From Sarcocystis neurona (lineage: Eukaryota > Apicomplexa > Conoidasida > Eucoccidiorida > Sarcocystidae): a DNA stretch of 64,000 nucleotides. Made by a program: the position numbers and the translations under genes. Where the stretch lies: contig KL647304.1 of the NCBI GenBank assembly GCA_000727475.1, positions 1,490,760 through 1,554,759 on the forward strand, read 5' to 3'. Shown piece by piece: positions 56,301 through 64,000 of the stretch. Numbering within the stretch: position 1 is the stretch's first letter; the number at the start of each line of letters is the position of its first letter. Under the pieces are notes generated by a model. The model did no database searches and was not told the origin of the DNA. It saw nothing but the letters and a program-made list of their open reading frames with translations.

Positions 56301-59240
56301 ATCTGGTCTCTACAGTTGCAGAAGTAACCGACGTGCAATACTCCCTAGGGGTTCACTTCTACATGTAGAGGCCCGGATGTCCATACTAGGTATATTAAGT
56401 GTCCTGTTTGTGGCCGTTGACAGCTCTCCGTCCTCCAAATCTCTCCAGTTCCCCCCACAACTGTCACGATTTATTCTGTTGTTTCTTTGTGGTAGCTTGC
56501 CTTCGACGACTTCTTGTGGCACACACACATGAACATACAGTCTGAGAGACCGGAACATGGTCTCGCACACGGATGGGTTTCTCCACGGACGGTTGCTTGA
56601 TGTCGGGATAATTTATCAGACATTCATCACAACTTACAGGTATGTCCATTAAAATTCAACGTCCAAGGCCGCTGTTTGGTGTGTAGTGATCCTTCGCCAA
56701 GTCGGCGAGCGCTGCGCAGGGCTCGGTGTTCATATTATTATACAGGTTTCACACGGTGGAGCAACCAGAGCTGTTGCTGCCTAGGAGCAACCGATCTATC
56801 TGAGCGACAGCAGTTACGTGTTTGTCTACAGCAGACGGGGATTCCCGACGGTCCCATTAGCACAGCAGACCCACTGGTAACATTCCAGGCGTGCCAAGAC
56901 TTCCGCTTGTGTGGATGACGCGAAGTCCTGACGCACTTTACAACATTCACAAAAATCCCTTGCCCCACTCTCCCCTCGCGAAATTCCACATATTTGCTCT
57001 GACGATCCGGTTTAATTTTGGCCCTCTCTTGACATTCGCAGCTGCTTCGCAGGGGAAGAATGGACATGTCTTCCCTGAATTCCAGGCACCAAACAGTACG
57101 TCTTAGCAGCATCCTCACGCACTTCCCTCCAGAATCACGGGAATACTGTACGGGTACGTAGTATATAGAGCATTAGACCACACACGAGTAAACTCTTATT
57201 CGATCAGAAAATTCATCCATTTTCTTCTTCGAATCAAGACAGGTGTCTTGCTATCATCAGGACGGAAAGTAAGTATGTTGCGTCGAAACGCATATAGGCG
57301 CACTCTACGTACGCGAAGAAGACTGGACAAAAGTTATTTGTGTCACAGGCGTTCCTCACTCACAGGATTAGTTCTACTTTTCAGAGTGGTTGGTGGAAGG
57401 AACCTCTTCCGTCATACGACTTTGGAAGGCAAGTACTTTTGCGCGACGGAGGAGCCTTTTGCCTTCCCAAAGCACCATCTTCTGCGGGAAGCACGCGTTG
57501 GTTTACCCCGCCTACGACAAAGTACCAGGGGACGCAAATGCGTTATTAGTGGTAGCCAGCTTCACCGCCTTCTCCTACGGAGTTGATAAGGTCTGCTCCG
57601 CATACCAGAAAAGGCGGAAGCGGGTACAAGTTTCAACTAAAGCAAAGTGGGGTCCGCTGCTACAAGTCCTCTTTTGACCTGCTCAAAAAAACTGTGTAAA
57701 GCGGCGACACGATTCGCAGTAGCTAGGCCTAAAGCGTCTTTCCAAGCCTTCGATTTTCGCCTAAGATAGTATTATTCATAATGTCTGCACGGGTGCAGCC
57801 TACAGCTATTCTGGTGAAGCACATGTGTGTGTGGTGTATATAGTGTACGCAAGCTTGTGAGTCGGCGTGCAAGCGCGCTGTTCGTCTTTATAGCGCCCTA
57901 CGTGCGAACGGATGCCCCGCGTAGCACACTACTGGGGTCGTTCCGCAATGTTGCCATCTCTCAGGCAGGTGTGAAGAGAGGTTCGTGTTTGCTGGTGTAC
58001 AGCAGACATCGCAAAGTTCGACAAGACCCGACAACGACGCGTGAATGACACAGTACAACTACGTCGTGAAACACTGGACCTCCCGATGCAACTTCATGTT
58101 ACTCCGTTCAATTGTGCCGCAATCTCTTGTAGACTTCTTCAGTGACGGGGGACGGACGAACACAGCGAGTGCTAAACTTATACAGAAGCCTCCCTACGTC
58201 GTGTCAGCAGTGACGCTTCCCGCGGACACGCTGTGTTTTGTTCTCGCACTGTGCTACGTGGCGTATCCTTCCCTAGTTTCCGTGCTTGGCTGTACTCTAT
58301 AGCGAACCACCGATTCGCATTCTGCGCCTGTCTGGTAGTTCTTACGCCACTGTGCCCTCCCAGCTCCTTCGTGTTCTCCGCCTATTCAGCGAATCCCCCT
58401 TTACCCACCAACAAACAACATCTTATTCTGTGTCCTCGCTTGTCTTCTCCCTCAGGCCTCCTGTTGCACTCGCTCGTTGCATTACGGTGGTGGTCCCCCG
58501 TAGGTAGTTCCTCCTGACGTCCATGTTGTGTGCGCTGATGTGGTTGGTCTACCTGCATCCCTGCCGCAGCCCGGTCTTTATCTGTCCCCCCAACTGAGGC
58601 CAGAATCTTGGCTCCAAGAAGCACAGACAAGTCTCTTCTTTTTGCATACACTCGGCTCCGTTCCAGTTCCCGGTTCCCCTCCTGCCACCACTCGCATGGC
58701 TAGCTCGTATCAGCGCGCCGCTACGCCGCTTGTCACGCCGAAACCCGCGCGCCCCCGGGAATCAGCCCGCTGTGCACTGTCGCTCAATCTTTCGAAGGGG
58801 ATGATGCGCTTTTGTGCCGCAGAAGATATTTCACTTCCAAGTTCCGAATAAAATTCTTGTCATTGAAACAGCAAAACGTCCTGTGCTTCAAACTGGCTGG
58901 ATGGGGATGGACTGGCTGCTGAAGCTGTGTAGCCACTGTGGGCCCGGAGGGAACGGCCAGCAGTATGAAAGTGTGATTTTCGTCTCAGCAGGAAAACCGA
59001 ATTCTCCCCGTTTTCTTGCATGCGTGGAGCCGAGATGCGAGAATTTACCTCCGCCGCAGGGAAATAAGTGCTGTGAAGACGGGAGAAATCGAATGACTTC
59101 TCCATAGCGGGTGCAAAGGATTTACCTGCGTGCTTCCTACATGCTCGTGGATGCACCTCCTTCCGCGGGCACGGAGTGCGAATTTGCATTCAGATTTGTC
59201 GGAATGAAACACGTTTTGTGAGTGGTGTTGGTTTGAGGAA
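53400..59240. other. mostly unique region without an assignable gene
   Basis: Apart from microsatellite islets at 54650-54720 and about 54985-55010, this 5.8 kb is repeat-poor. Exon-like plus frames were noted near 54125-54250 (ELHGLHLLEDFRVVPGLKNF), 57385-57550 (SGWWKEPLPSYDFG) and 58696-59100, the last a Cys-containing frame of 97 codons. None has a complete set of signals or a recognisable motif, so none is annotated as a gene. The 3' end is the presumed promoter of the PDI-like gene. Confidence 0.45.
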
Positions 59241-59518
59241 TTGCGTCACCCACCTCTTCCATTCATATTCGTTCGTGCGTATTTAGATAGAGGTTGTACC
59301 TCTGAGCACCGGAGTTTTGAGAATCTTCGTCTTCCACTTGTAACTCGGGTGGTCTCCACGAACGCCTGTTCGCCAGGCGTTATTTCATGCCCTGCCATCT
59401 CCCGCCATCCCATGTGGGTGATGCGTGGTTTTTATACGCTCCCTGCTGTGTTCTGTCAAACGCCCGTAGTGTGTGCCATTCTCCCTCTGTTGCATCGTTC
59501 CACCACCGGTTACTCAAG

Positions 59519-62335
59519 ATGGCGCTCGCACCAGACATACATCATTTGTACCCAATACCGAGCGTTTTCAGACGCTCCCGCACACCCAGCGAGGCCGCCG
59601 CTGCTTGCGAATTTCCGCCTGGCGCAGCTGGACAGCCTGTGAGGCCTGCGCGCCGGAGCAACACCTTCGTGAAGGCTTCTTGGCGTTTCCTTTTCCTTAT
59701 CGGTTCCGTTGTCCTTTTTCCAGTAACATTCCTTTGCAAGCACCTTCTATACAGAAGTCCGTACGGCTGCACGCTCGTCAGCCTACTTCTTGCCTCTTCG
59801 TGGTATTATTCTCCGGTTTCGCCGCCTGTTTTGGTTGGATCTCCCTCGACCTCAAAAGTGGCAATTGCGTCTTCGTCGCTTGTTTCTTCTCCGTCTTGGT
59901 TATATCCCTGGTCTTCCCCCACGGCAGTACTCCTCCACTCCACTACTAGGGATGTGTCTTTTTTTCCCGTTCTGCTGCCTGTGGGCGCGGCGAGCGCCGT
60001 CGTTGGGGGTGTTAACGAAGACGACTCAGCGAAGAATGCTGCCTCTAACTTTTTTTCGTCTGCAGGTTCTGATGGTCAGAAGGGAAGATTACCAGCTTCT
60101 GCATCGTCTACGGGCGACGGCGGCGGCCGCGGGAATGATGATGACAGTCGCACCGGGGTATCCACGCGGGATTTGACGGAAGAACAGCGGCACGCGATCG
60201 AAGCGAGCAAGGCGGAAATTCTTGAGAAGAAAGAAGCGCTGGAAATATCAGGTTTGGAAAATTATAAGAAGTTTCACCGCACTCACCCAGTGTCAATGGT
60301 GATGTTTTACGCGGCGTGGTGCGTGTGGTCGCGTCGCGCCATGTCCGAGTACAACGGGCTTGCGCTTATGATGGTGCACCGGGAGCCGCCTTTAATTCTA
60401 GCAAAAGTTGACGCCTCTGCAGAGGAAGATATTGCTTCTCTCGAGAATGTGATGGAGTTCCCGCTGTTGAAGCTGTACGTGGAGGGCCGCCCTCAGCAGT
60501 ACATGGGAAGTGTTACGCGAGCACCGATGATCTCCTGGTTGAACGACAAGCTTGACAGAGATCACTTGTTGGGTTCTGCTCCACTTATTGATGTGTTCGT
60601 GACTAGTGGACCGCACAACCTTGTAGTGATAGCTGCCTTCCAGCGTGGAGCGCCGAAGCAAGCCTTCGTGCGCTTGGCCCGGGCACTAGCAGATGACGTG
60701 GTCTTCGGCCATGTGGAGTCCCCTGAGCTGATTCAACACTTGAAGGAGCGGCACGTCGAGCGTCTACTCGACGAGGAAGAGAAGCGGCTGCAGCAGCAGC
60801 AGGAAGGCCTCTCAAAACTTGCGGTAGCCGCAGCGGCAGCCGCGTCGGCCAGGGACCTCCAGCTGCAGCAGAGGCTGGAAGCGCAGCTGCGGTGGGAGAG
60901 GGAGTACATCGAAGAGCAGCAGCGGGAGCAGAAGGAGAGGAGAGCAGCCGTTTCGCAGGCAGTACAGCGGCTGCCGTTTATCATCGCTCTCTCTAAGGCG
61001 AGTGTCGATCCTCCTGTACACGTTTTCGAGGGAAACCCGTCGGATCTACAGAAACTGGAAGCCTTTGTATTGCGCTATCGTTTCCCCCTGCTTACAGTTC
61101 TGCGGCCGCAGCGTCTGCCGGACAACTTTTTTCAAGACCGCCGTCCCTTGGCTCTGCTCATTCTCGATACGCGAGCAGACCCCGGGGCACTGCGTGGGAT
61201 AGAAGAGCTGCAAGGAGTGAACGCTGCTACGGCTGCAGCAGGTCCCCCCCATCCGCTCGTCGCTGCCCTGATGAAAAGTGGAACGAAGCATCGGCACGCA
61301 CTGGTGTGTACAGTAGCAGGCAATACGGAGCCGCATGAAAGATATTTCCTTGATTTGTTGGGTGTCGAAGACGAGCAGTTGCCTTCTATTCGTGCAATGA
61401 CGTTGCAGTCCGAAGGAGAGAGTCGTGTGCATCCGGAGTTCAAATACAAGCCGACCGTGGCGCTGATGCAGCGCCTGGGGGTGTCTGTGGCGACCTCCAC
61501 GGGCAGCCAGGGAGTCGCAGCAGCAGAAGGAGGAGGAGGAACAACATCACCGCTAGAGATGGCAGCAAGGGCGGGGCGGGCCGGCACAGCAGCAGCAGGA
61601 GGCGGAGGTGAGAGTGGCAGTGCGACTGTTGCTGCAGGAGCAGCGGCAGCAGGGAAAACCAGAGACGCGGTGGGCGGGGGAAAAGCAGACGAAGACGGAG
61701 GAAAGGTGAGGAACCAAAGCAGCGACGAGAGATTTGCAGGAGGAGAGCAGAATGTGGTCCTTACCCCGGAGGTGTTAACTGCTTTTCTCGAGGCGTTTAT
61801 TGCTCGGGACGTGGAGCCGTACTACCGATCCGAAGCGCTTCCGGAGGAGGAAGAGCAGCAAAATCGACGGCCGGGGACCGTACGGACGCTGGTGGGGCTG
61901 AATTATCGACAGGTGCTTTTCGACACTGATGACGACGTCCTCGTGGAATTCTACGCCCCTTGGTGCGGTCACTGCAGGAAATTTGAACCGGCGTACAAGG
62001 AGCTCGCAGCGCGACTGCGCGACGTAGATGGTATATTTCTCGCCAAAGTGGATGGGAACAGGAACGAGATTCCTGGCATGCGCATCACCGCGTACCCCAC
62101 CTTAATCCTCTTCCCTGCAAAAACCAAGAGGAAGCTCGGCACTATGCAAACGGCGCGCTCGTACTGGTACAACGGAGATAAGACGATGGCCGATATGCTG
62201 GAATGGCTCGCCGCACGAACCGAAAAAGCTCACATCGACGTGGATCGCCTCCTCGCCATCAATCTTGCACAGAGAGATGCTACCGAAGCCGCAGTCGGAG
62301 GCACGGTCACCAAAAGTGTTCTCGAAGAACTGTAG
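59519..62335 (+). CDS. protein disulfide isomerase-like protein (a-b-b'-a' thioredoxin folds)
   Basis: 938 codons from ATG at 59519, chosen over an in-frame ATG at 59387 because its context CAAGATGG fits coccidian starts. A hydrophobic segment (about 54-75, SWRFLFLIGSVVLFPVTFL) can act as signal anchor. Domain a (about 245-350) keeps the fold and cis-Pro (EFPLLKLY) but has CVWS in place of CxxC. Domain b is at about 355-480 and contains a Gln/Glu coiled-coil insertion. Domain b' (about 485-660) includes the family block LLGVEDEQLPSIRAMTL. A Gly/Ala/charged linker follows. Domain a' (786-905) has FYAPWCGHCRKFEPAYKELA with active CGHC and cis-Pro in TAYPT. The end is LEEL, not KDEL/HDEL. Expected role is oxidative folding in the secretory pathway. 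A strong acceptor-like tract ends at 60065, so an N-terminal intron cannot be excluded. The family assignment is certain and the exact N-terminus is not. Confidence 0.93.
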   Translation: MALAPDIHHLYPIPSVFRRSRTPSEAAAACEFPPGAAGQPVRPARRSNTFVKASWRFLFLIGSVVLFPVTFLCKHLLYRSPYGCTLVSLLLASSWYYSPVSPPVLVGSPSTSKVAIASSSLVSSPSWLYPWSSPTAVLLHSTTRDVSFFPVLLPVGAASAVVGGVNEDDSAKNAASNFFSSAGSDGQKGRLPASASSTGDGGGRGNDDDSRTGVSTRDLTEEQRHAIEASKAEILEKKEALEISGLENYKKFHRTHPVSMVMFYAAWCVWSRRAMSEYNGLALMMVHREPPLILAKVDASAEEDIASLENVMEFPLLKLYVEGRPQQYMGSVTRAPMISWLNDKLDRDHLLGSAPLIDVFVTSGPHNLVVIAAFQRGAPKQAFVRLARALADDVVFGHVESPELIQHLKERHVERLLDEEEKRLQQQQEGLSKLAVAAAAAASARDLQLQQRLEAQLRWEREYIEEQQREQKERRAAVSQAVQRLPFIIALSKASVDPPVHVFEGNPSDLQKLEAFVLRYRFPLLTVLRPQRLPDNFFQDRRPLALLILDTRADPGALRGIEELQGVNAATAAAGPPHPLVAALMKSGTKHRHALVCTVAGNTEPHERYFLDLLGVEDEQLPSIRAMTLQSEGESRVHPEFKYKPTVALMQRLGVSVATSTGSQGVAAAEGGGGTTSPLEMAARAGRAGTAAAGGGGESGSATVAAGAAAAGKTRDAVGGGKADEDGGKVRNQSSDERFAGGEQNVVLTPEVLTAFLEAFIARDVEPYYRSEALPEEEEQQNRRPGTVRTLVGLNYRQVLFDTDDDVLVEFYAPWCGHCRKFEPAYKELAARLRDVDGIFLAKVDGNRNEIPGMRITAYPTLILFPAKTKRKLGTMQTARSYWYNGDKTMADMLEWLAARTEKAHIDVDRLLAINLAQRDATEAAVGGTVTKSVLEEL

Positions 62336-62339
62336 CTGG

Positions 62340-63500
62340 TCTCTGAAAAAGCATTACAGGAGACAAGGGACGAAAAAACGAGAGGTAAAGAAGAGAAAGG
62401 AGGAAGAGGAAAAGGAGGAGCAAAGGAACAGACGGACGAGGGGGATTAGCAGGGGGAGAGAACGACGCTGTGCGAGAAGGTGAAAAGAGAAGAAGACGGG
62501 GAAAAAAAGGAGGAGGGGAGCTGCAGGAGCGAAGGAGGCGGGACCAGACCACGATTCGCGGAAGCGAGAAATGTGCAGCGGGAGAGGCGATGACGGGGAG
62601 CGAGATAGTTGCGACCGAGGCCGCAGGAGGAAGAAAACCGAGAGCAAGGAGCAGAGGAAGAGCGAAGAAGCTTGAGTGAAAAGAAGAAGACAACAGGGAG
62701 AGGGGTCGAGGATGCGCGGGAGGGACAGAAGGAGAATCAGGGAAAAGGCAGTGAGAATCGGAGGTAAAATGGAGAAGGAAACAGCCGGAGCAGACAAGCG
62801 TCTGAAGCGCAACGGAAATTTGAAGAAGAGTTGTCGATCGGGAGAAGGGGTTCCTTTAAGAACACCCTGCATGAAGGAGGGGAGGCTTTTCTACGCGTAG
62901 CTGAGAGGCGGGGATCAGGAGATACCGACGTGGCGGGGAGAGAGAGTGCTACAGGCAGGGAGGCACGCTTTGCGGTGTACGTACACCCGAAGGTGTAAGA
63001 AAGCTTCTTTACGGCTGCGGCGTACAGGAGCATTGAGACGCAGGAGAAAGCCAAGAGAGGGTGGAGGACTGTGAAAGGGGAAGACGTTTTGATGGAAACC
63101 AAGTGACGTTTTGCAGGACGTGGAGAGGTCTAATTCTGCAACGTAGCGGGAATAAGAAGGAAGAATAACAGCACGTTTGAAAAAGTGTCCGGAAGTCGCG
63201 CTCACAGGTCGTGGATAGAAAGGGCGGCTTCGACCAGCGGCTGCCCACGGGGAAAAAGGACAGACCGGGGGGGCTTGTGAATGGAGAAAGAAGCAGAAAC
63301 AGCGGAGACAGAAGGCGCACACAGAGATCGCGGAAAAGCGTTAACTCGAGGAAGATACGGCAGTTCAATAAAAGGAGGAACAGAGAGGGAAGAGAAGAAA
63401 GCGAAGAACAGGGAAGACGTGTAGAGAGTGGAGGATGATGAAGAGGGAAGGGAAAAGTGTAACGGAGGAGAAGAAGAAACGATCCCAGTGCAGGACGGTG
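62340..63500. repeat. long polypurine (G+A) strand asymmetry downstream of PDI
   Basis: For about 1.2 kb the plus strand is dominated by A and G (GGA, GAA, AGG steps), with pyrimidines sparse, especially at 62340-62830 and 63220-63480. There is no tandem unit. It begins directly at the stop codon of the PDI-like gene and may be 3' UTR plus downstream flank. Ser/Leu/Phe-rich reverse frames and Arg/Glu/Lys-rich forward frames follow from composition. Confidence 0.7.
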
Positions 63501-63564
63501 TAGCACGAGACAAAGAAGACAACACGCACTGCCCGACAGCAGGTCACAGGCACCTGGGCTGCCG

Positions 63565-63600
63565 CTTTTCCTGCTGCTGCTGCTGCAGCAGCGCGGCGGT
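63565..63600. repeat. inverted CTG/CAG islet
   Basis: CCTGCTGCTGCTGCTG immediately followed by CAGCAGCGCGG, a small self-complementary trinucleotide hairpin candidate. Confidence 0.7.
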
Positions 63601-63939
63601 CAGGAATGAGTTTACGACTCGAGACGACTAAACAAAAGGCGGAATCTTAGAGCTCCGCAGAAAAGTGGGACATACTGGCACGTGTGTTTGCGCAGACAAT
63701 ACAAATTCACCTCTGTGTCAATGTGTGTAGCGAATCAAGTAGAAATAGGCAGGAACGCTCGAAGTTATATATCCACGTAGAATCGAACATCCATTTCTTA
63801 GGCATACAGATAATATACGTATTCTGGATATCTGCCGCCTTCTGTTTCTGTGTGTATGATATGTGTCTCCCGTTTTCTTCCTGTATAATCTCTCGCTCTC
63901 TCTGCCTGTTTCTCCGCTCCTCTGCAGTAGATAGAAATA

Positions 63940-64000
63940 TACGTGTGTGATTGATACATATATATACATATATAGAGAGAGGTTTCCGGGTGTGTGGATA
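63940..64000. repeat. TA/GA microsatellite at right edge
   Basis: Short TA run followed by GAGAGA, near the window end. From 63.6 to 63.94 kb I see no feature. Confidence 0.6.

Noticed and set aside
59387..59518. In-frame upstream ATG of the PDI-like gene
   Set aside because: Weak context and a 44-residue extension without features; the ATG at 59519 has a coccidian-type context.
1..64000. CRISPR arrays, bacterial operons, phage or insertion sequences
   Set aside because: Intron-type splice signals and apicomplexan domains show eukaryotic nuclear DNA; none of the tandem repeats has the regular unique-spacer structure of a CRISPR array.
1..64000. Telomere-like TTTAGGG arrays, rRNA and tRNA genes
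   Set aside because: Looked for by eye (heptamer runs, tRNA B-box type GGTTCGA sequence with matching stems) and not found; a tRNAscan and rRNA profile search would be decisive.

Overview
The window reads as nuclear DNA of a coccidian parasite, most probably an Eimeria species. The evidence is: protein-coding DNA packed with CAG trinucleotides that give long Gln/Ala/Ser runs; two plant-type AP2 DNA-binding domains of the ApiAP2 kind, one with an apicomplexa-specific ACDC-like region; pyrimidine-tract/CAG splice acceptors; and kilobases of (TA/TG/CA)n microsatellite between genes. I noticed no rRNA, tRNA, telomeric TTTAGGG array, prokaryotic-type operon or transposon ORF.

The layout alternates between repeat-rich and repeat-poor segments, as known for Eimeria chromosomes. 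About 1-19.8 kb is repeat-rich: alternating purine-pyrimidine microsatellites, CAG/CTG tracts on both strands, two minisatellite fields rich in TGCATGC-like sequence, and only isolated exon-like segments. About 20-35 kb is repeat-poor and contains a minus-strand gene that I recognise as IQUB (ubiquitin-like plus IQ-motif axoneme protein), with its ubiquitin-like exon near 28.7-29.4 kb and its main exon at 25.35-26.36 kb. About 35-55 kb is repeat-rich again and carries the plus-strand regulators: a >1000-residue Gln-rich protein (36.9-40.1 kb, spliced on to at least one more exon), an ApiAP2 domain exon at 42.9-43.3 kb, and a single-exon ApiAP2 gene at 45.0-47.9 kb. A further multi-exon gene of unknown function probably lies at 49-50.6 kb. 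About 55-59.4 kb is repeat-poor with nothing I can name. The window ends with an intact plus-strand protein disulfide isomerase-like gene (59.5-62.3 kb) followed by about 1.2 kb of almost pure purine sequence.

No operon logic applies. The common themes are transcriptional regulation (two AP2 domains and a Gln-rich partner within 11 kb), sexual-stage biology (IQUB is expected in the flagellated microgamete) and secretory-pathway folding (PDI). Start codons and splice sites were placed by eye without transcript data. Small exon calls are hypotheses, and the two AP2 genes, the IQUB core exon and the PDI gene are the dependable annotations.
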